Positions 1-8,556 of a stretch of DNA of 64,000 nucleotides are shown in pieces. Where the stretch lies: contig CAVSMH010000008.1 in the NCBI GenBank assembly GCA_963728965.1, positions 992,001 through 1,056,000 of the forward strand, written 5' to 3'. Made by a program: the position numbers and the translations under genes. This DNA comes from DASQZT01 sp963728965. GTDB lineage: Bacteria; Acidobacteriota; Terriglobia; Bryobacterales; Bryobacteraceae. The notes beneath the pieces are model-generated. The model ran no database searches and was not told the DNA's origin. It worked only from the letters and a program-made list of their open reading frames with translations. Position 1 is the first letter of the stretch; every line of letters begins with the position of its first letter.

Positions 1-865
1 CTCTGCGCATGGTACCAATTCGGCTCAACCGCAGGCCGCCGCAGGCCGAGGGAATCTGGGCCTGCGCGGGCACCGTGAAGAGCAGTTCGTAATCCTCGCC
101 GCCATGCAGCGCCTGCTCCAGGGTTGCGCCGGGAAACACCGGCGGCGGCGAAATCCGCGCGTGCAGGCCGGACGCCCGGCACAACCGGTGCAGATCGAGC
201 GAGAGGCCGTCGCTGAGGTCCATGGCCGCGGTAGCGTGCAGTTCCGTCCGCAGGAACCGCCCCAGCGCGAGGCGGGGTTCGGGACGGGCGTGGCACACCC
301 AAGCGCCGCTCCGCCGTCCGCGGGCCAGCCCCAGCGCCGCGCCGCCCAGGCTGCCGGATACGTAGATCGCATCGCCGGCGTGCGCGCCATCGCGCCGCAG
401 CGCTTGGCCGCGCGGCACGGCGCCGCACACGACGATATCGCACAGGACGCGGTCGGCCCGGGCCAGGTCGCCGCCGAGCAGCGGTACCTGCTCGCGCGCC
501 GACAGCGCCAGGAGTCCCTCGTAGAAAGCGTCGATCCACGCCGCGCGCGTGTCCGCCGGCAGCGCCAGCGAGAGCAGGCAGAAGCGCGGTTCCCCGCCCA
601 TGGCGGCGATGTCGCTCAGGCCGCGCGCCAGCGCTTTCCACCCCAGGTCTTGCGGACGCTCCGACCCGCGCCGGAAGTGCACGTCTTCAAGCAGCAGATC
701 GGTGGTGAACAGCAGGTCTTCGGAGCCGCCGCGCGGGCGGAAGATGGCGCAGTCGTCGCCAATTCCCAACACGGTTTGGGGGCCTTTCAGGAAGGCCGCA
801 CGGCGCCGCAGGGCCTCGATAAACTCCACTTCTCCGCCCACCCGCGCGCGCTTGACCGCACTCAT
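1..865 (-). CDS. thiL: Thiamine-monophosphate kinase, 3' end cut by window edge
   Basis: ThiL phosphorylates thiamine monophosphate to thiamine pyrophosphate in the cytoplasm, the last step of thiamine cofactor synthesis. The reading frame runs off the window start, so about 288 residues are visible and the C-terminus is missing. The N-terminal ATP/Mg motif GIGDDCA sits near residues 34-40, followed by the LLEDVHF motif, and a glycine-rich LLGGD segment comes further on, as in the PurM/ThiL fold. The ATG at 865 is the only in-frame start before a stop codon. It is divergent from the cold-shock gene, with 137 bp between the two starts. Confidence 0.9.
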   Translation of the reverse strand, partial: MSAVKRARVGGEVEFIEALRRRAAFLKGPQTVLGIGDDCAIFRPRGGSEDLLFTTDLLLEDVHFRRGSERPQDLGWKALARGLSDIAAMGGEPRFCLLSLALPADTRAAWIDAFYEGLLALSAREQVPLLGGDLARADRVLCDIVVCGAVPRGQALRRDGAHAGDAIYVSGSLGGAALGLARGRRSGAWVCHARPEPRLALGRFLRTELHATAAMDLSDGLSLDLHRLCRASGLHARISPPPVFPGATLEQALHGGEDYELLFTVPAQAQIPSACGGLRLSRIGTMRR

Positions 866-1002
866 GCCATCTGAGAGAATACCGTACGCAACATGTAACA
901 GGTTGTTTGGGCGCGCCTCTCAATTTCGCAGCAAGCCTCGAAAGTTCCGCTTTCCTTGGTTCGGAATCCAGAGCACGACGAACAATTTCAGGAGAAGGTG
1001 TA

Positions 1003-1209
1003 GTGAAAGAAAAAGGCACAGTGAAGTGGTTTAATGCCGCGAAGGGCTATGGATTCATCCAGCGGTCCGGCGGTGACGATGTGTTCGTTCATTTCTCAGC
1101 CATCCAGGCGAACGGGTACCGCACCCTGGACGAAGGAGCCGAAGTGGAGTTCGAGGTCAAGCAGGGTCCGAAAGGCCTGCAAGCCGAGAACGTAAACCGG
1201 CTGACATAA
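1003..1209 (+). CDS. Cold-shock domain protein
   Basis: A 68-residue CspA-family nucleic-acid chaperone made of a single five-stranded OB-fold that binds single-stranded RNA or DNA and melts mRNA structure. Both RNA-binding motifs are intact: KGYGFI near residues 14-19 (RNP1) and VFVHF near 27-31 (RNP2). I chose the GTG at 1003 because GGAGAAGG lies 4 nt upstream and the protein then has the usual family length; the frame stays open further upstream to 907, which would add an unlikely extension. A strong terminator follows directly, so it is probably monocistronic. Confidence 0.95.
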   Translation: MKEKGTVKWFNAAKGYGFIQRSGGDDVFVHFSAIQANGYRTLDEGAEVEFEVKQGPKGLQAENVNRLT

Positions 1210-1237
1210 CTACGATTCCATGAAAACCGTCGTAACC

Positions 1238-1264
1238 GGGGGCCCTTCGGGGCCCTCTTTTATT
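1238..1264 (+). terminator. Rho-independent terminator after cold-shock gene
   Basis: An 8-bp G/C stem (GGGGGCCC paired with GGGCCCTC) closes a TTCG tetraloop at 1246-1249 and is followed by TTTTATT. It lies 28 nt after the cold-shock stop codon, a textbook intrinsic terminator. Confidence 0.93.
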
Positions 1265-1435
1265 GCCGCGTCAGAGGAATCTGTGGGTCACTGATACGGT
1301 CGAATGGTGCCGGGAAACTCGGCCCGCGTACCCGCTGCCGGATGGTGAGGGCTTCGGGTCTTTTTCCTGGCCAGTTGCCTTTCGAGCCAGTTTGACTTCC
1401 CCGGTAAACGTGGTTGTAAGAGTCCGAAAGCCAGC

Positions 1436-1867
1436 ATGAAGAAGACCAAGTCAACAAACGTAACCGTTGGAATGGACCTGGGGGACAAGACGAGCCGGTA
1501 TTGCATGCTGGACGAGAACGGGGAGGTGTTGCGGGAGGCCAGCGTTGGGACCACGAAGGAAGCTATTACGCAGGTCTTCGCAACGATGAAGCCATGTCGC
1601 GTGGCAATTGAAGTGGGGACCCATTCTCCGTGGGTGAGCCGGCTGCTGAAGAGCGTCGGACACGAGGTGATTGTGGCTAACGCACGGCAAGTGCAGTTGA
1701 TCAGCAATAGCAGCCGGAAGAACGATCGGATGGACGCGCAAATGCTGGCCCGCCTGGTGCGAGTGGACCCGCGGCTACTACGACCGATCCAGCACCGCAG
1801 TGAGCAGGCACAGGAACACCTGCGAGTCATCCGGGTGCGCGCAGCCCTGGTGGAGGCGCGGACCATT
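1436..1867 (+). pseudogene. IS110-family transposase, N-terminal fragment
   Basis: The first about 144 residues match the RuvC-like DEDD catalytic half of IS110-family transposases: a GMDLGDK motif near residues 12-18, an AIEVGTHS segment around residues 59-66 with the expected Glu, and the SRKNDRMDA helix around residues 95-103. Homology stops at an ALVEART motif near 1863; after that the frame continues to 1975 with unrelated residues. The C-terminal serine-containing transposase domain is absent, so this is an inactive remnant. The ATG at 1436 is the natural start. IS110 elements usually carry their non-coding RNA in the end next to this start, so 1265-1435 may hold its remnant. Confidence 0.85.
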
Positions 1868-2219
1868 CGCACGGCGCACGTTTATGAGGTGCGGGATGGC
1901 CAGTTAGCCCGGTGCTTTGAGCAACCACGCGATTCGGCGGTCTTTCACAACTCTTGGGGATCTTCGGAGGTCTGAAGAATCACGATCCTCGCACATTGCC
2001 TACCAGGCTGGATGACCACGGACCTGCCATCGAGTAGTGTGAGCGAGTACTTCGATCTTACGCATATAGCCGAATAACATCTATTCGTAAATCTGCAAGG
2101 GAAATGCGCTGGATGCAAGGATTGCTCCCTGCTAACGGCGTAGATGGAATGAGAAAGCCGGCCCCGGCGGGATGCGTTAAGCTCCCAATACGCACTCGAA
2201 GTGCAAAAGGAGACCGGCC
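1868..2219. other. Intergenic IS debris
   Basis: No credible gene. The stretch separates the truncated IS110 transposase from the start of an ISL3-like transposase fragment. Around 2150-2219 it looks like the leader of that element and ends in AAGGAG placed 7 nt before an ATG at 2220. The nature of 1868-2150 is unknown. Confidence 0.5.
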
Positions 2220-2342
2220 ATGAAGAAGAATAGCAGTTCGTTTCCGAGGTTTTGTCTACCAGCACGCCCACTTCAGTGCCGACAAGAAGAGTATCGAAGT
2301 AGCCGTGCGACCGCGCAGAGGTTCGGCTGTTCCGGTTCAGCG
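2220..2342 (+). pseudogene. ISL3-family transposase, 5' fragment with frameshift
   Basis: An ATG at 2220 has AAGGAG 7 nt upstream. A one-base shift within the first ten codons leads into a frame reading FRGFVYQHAHFSADKKSIEV and then AVRPRRGSAVPV, which resembles the N-terminal region of ISL3 transposases just before the zinc-binding cysteines. The fragment ends exactly at the left end of the IS3 element at 2343. It overlaps in homology with the sequence right of that element (RRGSAVPV versus RRNTAAIC) but differs in nucleotides, so it probably comes from a different ISL3 copy. Confidence 0.65.
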
Positions 2343-2575
2343 TGAAATGGAGAGGGGTCGCTCTCCGTTAGTGAGTATTCCGCCCCCTTCGGGGCGGGGA
2401 TTTTCAAGGCATAAGGGTCTACCGATCCGATGTGTTTTCGGGAAGAGCGCGAAAGGCGAACTTCCGCGCCCAGCGACATCGTTTCGATGAGCCCACCAAG
2501 CTATCCCTCGGCATGGTTGCATCCCTGCAGAGCCCGCTTCCGTTTCACCTGGCAGTGTCATTTTAACTCTTCCGG

Positions 2576-3523
2576 TCACGCCGCCGCCTGCTGCCGGCTT
2601 TTTTTCCGTTGTTCGCGCGCTTCTTCCAATTTGCGATCCCGCGCCGCAAGGATCTCGGCCTGGCGCGCCGCCAACATATCCGCCGGCGTGACAAATCCGA
2701 CGGCACTGTGCAATCGCACGGTGTTGTAGTGGTCCACATACTCCTGGATGAGTTTCAGAGCGTCCTCTTGCGTCAACGGCGTTCCTGGCCGGATGCATTC
2801 TGCTTTGAGTGATTTGTGCCAGCGCTCGATCTTGCCGTTGGATTGCGGGTAGTAGGGTGACGTCCTCACATGGGTCATACCCGAGATCCGAATGAACTCT
2901 TTGAAATCCCGCGCGATGAACTGCGGTCCGTTGTCGGAGATGATCCGCGGCTTCGCCTCCGGATATTTCTCCCTGGCCCCCTGGAGGATGATCTCAATTT
3001 CCGCCTCGGTCATCGACTCCCGCAAAGCCCAATGCACGATCGAGCGGCTGTAGCCGTCCAGCACGCTGCACAGGTAGTAGAACGTGCCGCTGATGTTGAT
3101 GTAGGAAACATCGATGTGCCAATGCTGGTGCGCTTGGAGTGGTTGCTCGAAGCCCGTGCCTTTCTTGGAAAGCTTCCCTTTCCACTTCGCCAGCAACCCA
3201 GCTTGGCCCAAGACTCGCCAGACGCTGGACGGGCTCACCGCCACGATGTCGGCGTCCAACATCATGAACGTCAAGCGCCGATAGCCTTCCAGCGGATTTT
3301 TCAAATGGAAATTGATGATCGCCTCCTTCTCCCACTGCTCCAACCAGAAATCCCGGGGAATCCAACCGTTGTGCTCGTTCACCTTGCCATATCGTTCCCG
3401 CCACCCATAGAACTTACTGGCTGTGATGCCGAGCCACCCGATGAACCGTCCGACGCCGATCTCCGTCCTCTCCGACCAGCGCCGGACGTAGTCCACGATC
3501 TGGTCCCGCACGTCGTGCGGCAC
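2576..3523 (-). CDS. IS3-family transposase OrfB (DDE integrase)
   Basis: A 315-residue retroviral-integrase-type catalytic subunit, made in IS3 elements as an OrfAB fusion. The DDE residues are visible in HIDVSYI, ISDNGPQF and NGKIERWH, followed by the HYNTVRLHSAVGF signature. The annotated ATG at 3523 is formal: the frame is open upstream to the A8 run at 3552-3559, where a -1 shift from orfA would enter it. The C-terminus is rich in Lys/Arg. It looks intact, so the element may be active. Confidence 0.92.
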   Translation of the reverse strand: MPHDVRDQIVDYVRRWSERTEIGVGRFIGWLGITASKFYGWRERYGKVNEHNGWIPRDFWLEQWEKEAIINFHLKNPLEGYRRLTFMMLDADIVAVSPSSVWRVLGQAGLLAKWKGKLSKKGTGFEQPLQAHQHWHIDVSYINISGTFYYLCSVLDGYSRSIVHWALRESMTEAEIEIILQGAREKYPEAKPRIISDNGPQFIARDFKEFIRISGMTHVRTSPYYPQSNGKIERWHKSLKAECIRPGTPLTQEDALKLIQEYVDHYNTVRLHSAVGFVTPADMLAARQAEILAARDRKLEEAREQRKKSRQQAAA

Positions 3524-3534
3524 CCAGACCCCGT

Positions 3535-3843
3535 TCAGATCTCCCCAAGACTTTTTTTTAAGGCGACATGCTCCGCCATCAGCTCCGCCAGGACCTCATC
3601 CTTGGTCTGGATCTTCTTTTCCAGATATTCGATGCGTTGCTGTTGGGGCTGCTGGTTGGGACGCTCTTTGGTCTGGAAGGCGGCCGCTCCATTCTCGAAG
3701 AACTCCTTCTGCCACCGGTAGAAAACCGTTGGCTGCAGGCCCAGTTCATCGCAGAGCTTGGAGATCGGCTCCTGGCTCAACAAATGCCGCCTGAGGACGG
3801 CGACCTTCTCGTCGGGTGTGTAATGCTTCCTTGTCTTTTTCAC
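3535..3843 (-). CDS. IS3-family OrfA, helix-turn-helix protein
   Basis: A 102-residue DNA-binding subunit of the IS3 transposase. It opens with a Lys/Arg-rich stretch and the YTPDEKVAVLRRHL motif, then the helix-turn-helix around residues 25-50 including QPTVFYRWQKEF, and a leucine-rich coiled coil near the C-terminus (IEYLEKKIQTKDEVLAELMAE). It ends 12 nt before the formal OrfB start, but ribosomes slipping at the A8 run would fuse the two. Confidence 0.9.
   Translation of the reverse strand: MKKTRKHYTPDEKVAVLRRHLLSQEPISKLCDELGLQPTVFYRWQKEFFENGAAAFQTKERPNQQPQQQRIEYLEKKIQTKDEVLAELMAEHVALKKSLGEI
3552..3559 (-). promoter_or_regulatory. A8 slippery site for -1 frameshifting in IS3 OrfAB
   Basis: On the coding strand the orfA codons for ALKKSLG contain eight consecutive A residues. 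Slipping back one base moves the ribosome into the orfB frame (reading KKSWGDLNG then PHDVRD). IS3 elements are known to make their active transposase this way; use of this site is inferred from the sequence. Confidence 0.75.
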
Positions 3844-3889
3844 GCGTTCTCTCCGTTATCTTAACGGAGGCGCGATCTCTCCATTTCCA

Positions 3890-4140
3890 ACTGAGGCGGA
3901 ACACGGCCGCGATCTGCTCGCGCTGCCATTTGCCGGCGCCGGGTTATGACCAACTCGCCGAACGGCGCTTTGAGTTCATTCCCCTGTGGGGTTTTCGCGT
4001 CTTCCTTCTGTACACCATGCGGCGCGTCAACTGTCGCCGCTGCGGCGTTGTGGCTGTCGAAGAAGTTCCCTGGGGCGACGGCAAACGCACACTGACGAAA
4101 GCCTACATGCTCTTCTTAGCCCGTTGGGCGCGGCGACTGT
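3890..4140 (+). pseudogene. ISL3-family transposase, zinc-finger segment (interrupted)
   Basis: Encodes LRRNTAAICSRCHLPAPGYD and continues through RRFEFIPLWGF, the CRRCGVVAVEEVPW motif and the RWARRL helix. These are the N-terminal zinc-binding region of ISL3 transposases with paired CxxC motifs. It begins at the right end of the first IS3 element and is split after the Leu codon by the IS21 element at 4141. Its frame rejoins exactly with 6729 onward once one ACTGT copy and the IS21 element are removed. Confidence 0.9.
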
Positions 4141-4221
4141 TGAGTTCGCTCGTCTAATTTGGCCCACTTCGATCGTCTAATTTGGCCCACCCCTGACACC
4201 TGGAAATGAAACCATTCCGGG

Positions 4222-5763
4222 ATGGACAGGAGGCTGAAAGTGGAATTATTCGAAGAGATCCGGCGCGGCCACGCGGCCGGAGAGACGATCAAGGGACTGG
4301 CGGAGAAGCACGGAGTGCATCGCCGGATGGTCCGACAGGCGATCGGCAGCGCGATTCCGCCGGAACGGAAGCGCTTCGAAAAGGAGCAGCCGCGGCTCGG
4401 TCCTTTGAAAGAGATCATCAATCGGATTCTGGAAGAGGACCGGGATGCGCCGCGGAAGCAGCGGCACACGGCACACCGGATCTTTACCAGAGTGCGAGAG
4501 GAGCACCCCGAGTATCCGATCGGTGAGCCCACCGTGCGGCGCTTCGTGGCGGGAAGGAAGCGTGAGCTGGGCCTGAGCGGCCGCGAGATATTCGTGCCGC
4601 AGTCCTATGCCTTGGGCCAGGAAGCGCAAGTGGACTGGTTCGAAGCCTCTGCGAAACTGGGCGGCGAACGCTGCGTCCTGCAGTTTTTCGCGATGCGCAG
4701 TATGGGGTCGGGAGACGCCTTTCACCGGGCCTACACCAATGCGACCCAGCAGGCGTTCTTGGAGGGGCACGAGCACGGCTTCGCGTATTTCGGTGGCGTC
4801 TTTCGGACCCTCCGTTACGACAATCTCTCGAGCGCGGTAAAGAAGATTCTACGGGGACGGCAGCGGGAAGAAACCAGTCGCGTGATCGCCTTCCGTTCGC
4901 ACTGGGGATTCCAGAGCGAATACTGCAACCCGGCGAGCGGCAATGAAAAAGGTGGAGTCGAAGGCGAAGTGGGCCGGTACCGGCGGAACTGGCTGGTGCC
5001 GGTGCCGGAGGCATCCGACCTGGCGGAATTAAATCAGCACCTATTGGCTGGCTGCCTGGCAAGCCGGAGTCGAACCATCAGCGGAAGGACGATGACGGTT
5101 GGCGAGGCCAGCCAGATGGAACGGGCGCAGTTATTGCCGCCGGCCGAGGAGCGATTCCCGATAGACGAGATCCTGTACCCATTGATCGTAGACAACAAGG
5201 GCCGCGTGAAAGTGAAAACGAACTGGTATTCGGCGCCCCTGTGGCCCGGCCTGCGCGTGACCGCGCGGGTATGGCCCTCGCTGATCGAGATCGTGTATGA
5301 CGGCACATGCGTCGCCCGTCACCAGCGAAACTACGGACGCGGCCACCAGATCCTGAACCTCGAACACTACCTCGATGTATTGGAGAAGAAGCCGGGCGCC
5401 ATGGCAGGGTCGACGCCGCTGGAGCAGTGGAGGCAGGCCGGACGCTGGCCCGCGTCTTTGGATCGAATCTGGAAGAAACTCGAGGAGCGTTACGGGAAGA
5501 GCGGCGGGACCAGAGAGATGATCGGCCTGGTTCGGGTTGGCGTGGTCAGTGGATGGGATCGGCTGATCGGCGCAGTGGAGGAAGCCCTTCACCTTGGGGT
5601 AACGGATGCGGCGGCCGTGTTGCACATCATGCGCACGCCGGATGCCGAGGAGCGCCGACGGTGCCAGGTCCAACTGTCGGAAGAACTGGCCCAGTTTGAG
5701 CGGCCACAACCCGTGATGAACGCGTACGACCTGCTGCTGAGATGCAAAGGGGTGATCCAGTGA
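4222..5763 (+). CDS. istA: IS21 transposase IstA
   Basis: A 513-residue DDE transposase of the IS21 family that acts with the ATPase IstB. An N-terminal helix-turn-helix (AAGETIKGLAEKHGVHRRMV, about residues 18-37) precedes the integrase core, whose acidic residues sit in AQVDWFEA, LRYDNLSSAV and GNEKGGVEGEVG; the latter two are family signatures. A C-terminal beta-rich domain follows. The length matches intact IstA proteins. The stop codon overlaps the istB start. Confidence 0.95.
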   Translation: MDRRLKVELFEEIRRGHAAGETIKGLAEKHGVHRRMVRQAIGSAIPPERKRFEKEQPRLGPLKEIINRILEEDRDAPRKQRHTAHRIFTRVREEHPEYPIGEPTVRRFVAGRKRELGLSGREIFVPQSYALGQEAQVDWFEASAKLGGERCVLQFFAMRSMGSGDAFHRAYTNATQQAFLEGHEHGFAYFGGVFRTLRYDNLSSAVKKILRGRQREETSRVIAFRSHWGFQSEYCNPASGNEKGGVEGEVGRYRRNWLVPVPEASDLAELNQHLLAGCLASRSRTISGRTMTVGEASQMERAQLLPPAEERFPIDEILYPLIVDNKGRVKVKTNWYSAPLWPGLRVTARVWPSLIEIVYDGTCVARHQRNYGRGHQILNLEHYLDVLEKKPGAMAGSTPLEQWRQAGRWPASLDRIWKKLEERYGKSGGTREMIGLVRVGVVSGWDRLIGAVEEALHLGVTDAAAVLHIMRTPDAEERRRCQVQLSEELAQFERPQPVMNAYDLLLRCKGVIQ

Positions 5764-6530
5764 AAAGCCCGAGTGAATCTCTCGAACATGCCAGCGTGCG
5801 GCAGTATTGCAAGTCCGTCCGGACGCCGGCGATCGCCGCGAACTTTGTTTCCCTGTCCGAGCAGGCGGTGAAGGAAAACCGCACGCATATCGGGTATCTG
5901 GAGGCATTACTTGCGCTGGAGTGTGAGGAGCGCGACCGGCATGCGATTGCCAATCGCATTCGGGACTCGCAGTTGCCCCGGATGAAGACGCTGGAGGAGT
6001 TCGACTTTGCGCAGGCGCCGGCGATTCCAGCAGCAAAGATTCGCGAACTGGCCGAAGGCGGCTACATTGAACGTAACGAACCGGTGGTTCTGATCGGCGA
6101 CTGTGGAACGGGGAAGAGCCATCTGGCGACCGGGCTCTGTCTGGCTGCGTGCCGGCAGAAACGCCGGGTCCGCTTCACCACGGCCGCGGCTCTGGTCAAC
6201 GAGCTCGTGGAAGCGAAGCAGAACAATCAGGTACGACGCATGATGGCCCGATGGCAGAAGTACGAGCTAATCGCGCTCGACGAGGTTGGCTATGTTCCGC
6301 TGGCCGATGTGGGGGCGGAGTTTCTGTTTCAAGTGGTATCCGAGCGGGCCGAGAGAGCGGCACTGATCGTCACGACAAATCTGCCATTTTCAGAATGGAC
6401 TACGGTATTCCCGAACCCGCGATTGTGCAAAGCCTTGCTGGATCGGGTGACGGACCGGGCCCACATTATTGAAACCGGGACAGAATCGTTCCGCTTCCGG
6501 CGAACGATGGAGAGGAGGAAGAAACGGTGA
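5760..6530 (+). CDS. istB: IS21 helper ATPase IstB
   Basis: A 256-residue AAA+ ATPase related to DnaC that remodels target DNA and stimulates IstA. Walker A is GDCGTGKSHLA and Walker B is LIALDEVGYV, followed by the sensor segment LIVTTNLPF. I chose GTG at 5760, which overlaps the istA TGA as GTGA and has AAAGGGG 8 nt upstream. An ATG at 5742 in the same frame lacks a comparable site. The pair is translationally coupled, as usual in IS21 elements. Confidence 0.94.
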   Translation: MKSPSESLEHASVRQYCKSVRTPAIAANFVSLSEQAVKENRTHIGYLEALLALECEERDRHAIANRIRDSQLPRMKTLEEFDFAQAPAIPAAKIRELAEGGYIERNEPVVLIGDCGTGKSHLATGLCLAACRQKRRVRFTTAAALVNELVEAKQNNQVRRMMARWQKYELIALDEVGYVPLADVGAEFLFQVVSERAERAALIVTTNLPFSEWTTVFPNPRLCKALLDRVTDRAHIIETGTESFRFRRTMERRKKR

Positions 6531-6723
6531 ACGGGAGGCGGGCCGCCGGTTCGCGCCACCCCGCCGTTCGTTTCGCCTGAAACGCGCCGCCCTACGGGCG
6601 TCGCCAGGCTCCACTCACGCCGGGGCGGCGCGAACAACTCCCGGCCGAATGGGGCAAACTATGACTATCAGGGGTGGGCCAAATTAGATGATCGAAGTGG
6701 GCCAGGCCTGATGATCGAACTCA

Positions 6724-7282
6724 ACTGTCATGGAAAGAGACGGCGGAGGCCTTTCGCACCTCCTGGGACAAGGTCTTCGACGCGGTGGAACACGTCGTCA
6801 CCTTCGGGCTGGAGGATCGGGTGCTGGGACAAATCGATGCGATCGGCGTCGATGAGATCCAATATGCCAAAGGCCACAAGTACTTGACTCTGGTTTATCA
6901 GATCGATCTCGACGTCACGCGCCTTCTTTGGGTGGGCCGCGAAAGAACCATCGAATCCTTTCGAGGATTTTTCACGGTCATCGGCGACGAACTGGCTTCG
7001 AAGATTGTGTTCGTCTGCTCCGATATGTGGGAACCCTACCTAAAAGTCATTCGCGAGAAATGCTCCGAGGCGCTTCACATCCTCGATCGTTTTCACATCG
7101 TGGCGAAAATGAACAAGGCATTGGACGAAATCCGAGCAGGAGAATCGCGCCGCATTGCGAGCGAGGGCGGCGTGCCCGTGCTGAAGAAGTCGTGCTGGCT
7201 GCTGCTCAAACCCGAAGAGAATCTGAAGACGGAACAGCGTTTCCGGTTGCGCGATCTGCTCCGTTACAACCTTAAGACCGTA
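6724..7282 (+). pseudogene. ISL3-family transposase, catalytic middle segment (interrupted)
   Basis: Continues the interrupted ISL3 gene: SWKETAEAFRTSWDKVFDAV, then the IDAIGVDEIQYAKGHKYLTL motif with the first catalytic Asp, FVCSDMWEPYLKVI with the second, and the DRFHIVAKMNKALDEIR helix. It begins with the second ACTGT copy and ends at the codon GTA (7280-7282), where the second IS3 element enters. The frame continues at 9046. Confidence 0.92.
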
Positions 7283-7348
7283 TGGACTTGTCCCGATTTT
7301 TGAGACAAACAGTTAAGACACAAATTCCATTGAATGGAGAATTGTGTC

Positions 7349-7711
7349 ATGGGGCTGTCACGACGAACTTTCACGCGTGAGGAGAAATTGGCCGCCATCC
7401 GACGGCTGGAGACGGGGTCCTCGATTGCCGAGGTGGCGCGGGCATTTGAGGTGAACCCGAATGTCCTGCATCGCTGGCGCCGGGAATTCCGTGAAGGACC
7501 GGGCAATGCGTTTCCGGGCTTGGGAAAGCAGCGGTGGGATGATACCGAGCAGGCCAAGCTGGAGCGGAAAATCGGCCAGCAAACCCTGGAGATCGATTTT
7601 TTAAAGCGCAGCTTGCAACGCATCGAGGAACAGCGGAGGTTGCAGGCATTGACTGGAAAGCCGCGATCTACGGGAACATCCAGGAGCAAGTCCGGAGGGA
7701 AACGAGCATGA
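7349..7711 (+). CDS. IS3-family OrfA, helix-turn-helix protein (second copy)
   Basis: A 120-residue protein with the FTREEKLAAIRRLETGSSIA start, the VNPNVLHRWRREF recognition helix and a C-terminal leucine-rich segment ending in a basic tail. ATG 7349 is preferred to ATG 7334 because GGAGA lies 8 nt upstream of it. The stop overlaps the orfB start as ATGA, so here orfB may be made by translational coupling in place of, or in addition to, frameshifting. Confidence 0.88.
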   Translation: MGLSRRTFTREEKLAAIRRLETGSSIAEVARAFEVNPNVLHRWRREFREGPGNAFPGLGKQRWDDTEQAKLERKIGQQTLEIDFLKRSLQRIEEQRRLQALTGKPRSTGTSRSKSGGKRA

Positions 7712-8556
7712 GCATCGCCGAGATGTGCGCGCTGGCCCATCTGAGCCGGGCCGGCTACTACCGGTTCCTGACCACGCCGGCCGCCGGGGATAAGGACATC
7801 GATCTACGGGATGCCATCCAGCGGATCGCCTTGGAGTTTCCCGCCTATGGACGGCCACGCATGACCGAAGAACTGCACCGGCGCGGCTGGCAGGTCGGGC
7901 CGAACCGGGTGTACCGCCTGATGCGGGAGGACAATCTGCTGTGCCTGCGGCGACGGAAGTTCCTGGTGACCACGAACTCCAATCACAGTCGGCCGGTGTA
8001 CCCGAACCTGGCGCGCGGGATGGCGTTGACCGACATCGATCAACTGTGGGTGGCGGACATCACCTACATTCGACTGGCAGCGGAGTTCGTGTATCTAGCT
8101 GTCATCTTGGATGCCTACTCGCGGCGGGTGATTGGCTGGGCGCTGGACCGAACGTTGGAGGACGAGCTTACCATCGCAGCGCTTCGCATGGCGCTTGAGC
8201 GGCGCATACCGGCGCCGGGTTTGGTGCATCATTCTGACCGCGGCGTGCAGTACGCCTCACAAGACTACACGGACCTGCTGAAGAGCCGGGACATCACCAT
8301 CAGCATGAGTCGCAAGGGAAATCCGTTCGACAATGCGGCCTGCGAATCGTTCATGAAGACCCTCAAATATGAGGAGGTGTATCGCCAGGAATACCGCGAT
8401 CTGGCGGAGGCGCGGGCTTCCATAAAGCACTTCCTGGAACGGGTGTACAACCGCAAACGCCTCCATTCGGCGCTCGGCTACCGGCCGCCGGTGGAGTTTG
8501 AACAACAGTTGTTGGGCCAGGCAGCAACCACGAGCGCATGCCGCCGCGCCCTATGA
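7708..8556 (+). CDS. IS3-family transposase OrfB (second copy)
   Basis: A 282-residue integrase-fold transposase. It begins with the HTH_21-type region (FPAYGRPRMTEEL), and the catalytic acids sit in WVADITYI, HHSDRGVQY and FDNAACESFMKTLK, followed by YNRKRLHSALGYRPP. It is intact from a start overlapping orfA to a normal C-terminus. About 486 bp of non-coding sequence separate it from the element's right end. Confidence 0.95.
   Translation: MSIAEMCALAHLSRAGYYRFLTTPAAGDKDIDLRDAIQRIALEFPAYGRPRMTEELHRRGWQVGPNRVYRLMREDNLLCLRRRKFLVTTNSNHSRPVYPNLARGMALTDIDQLWVADITYIRLAAEFVYLAVILDAYSRRVIGWALDRTLEDELTIAALRMALERRIPAPGLVHHSDRGVQYASQDYTDLLKSRDITISMSRKGNPFDNAACESFMKTLKYEEVYRQEYRDLAEARASIKHFLERVYNRKRLHSALGYRPPVEFEQQLLGQAATTSACRRAL

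Larger units (their letters stand above)
2343..3889 (-). mobile_element. IS3-family insertion sequence (first copy)
   Basis: A complete IS3-type element, transposase on the minus strand. Imperfect terminal repeats begin TGAAATGGAGAG at 2343 and, on the opposite strand, TGGAAATGGAGAG at 3889, and share a further CTCCGTTA block. It encodes orfA and orfB joined by an A8 slippery run. A 233-bp non-coding tail (2343-2575) follows orfB. The flanks (CAGCG left, ACTGA right) do not form a target duplication. Both flanks are ISL3-like but from apparently different copies, which suggests the element marks a recombination junction and not a simple insertion. Confidence 0.85.
4141..6723 (+). mobile_element. 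IS21-family insertion sequence with 5-bp target duplication
   Basis: A 2583-bp element with termini TGAGTTCG and CGAACTCA, flanked by direct repeats ACTGT at 4136-4140 and 6724-6728. The left end holds two copies of TCTAATTTGGCCCAC (4153-4167 and 4176-4190), mirrored imperfectly at the right end; multiple terminal boxes are typical of IS21 transposase binding. It encodes istA and istB, both intact. It disrupts the ISL3 transposase gene, so it arrived after that gene did. Confidence 0.95.
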
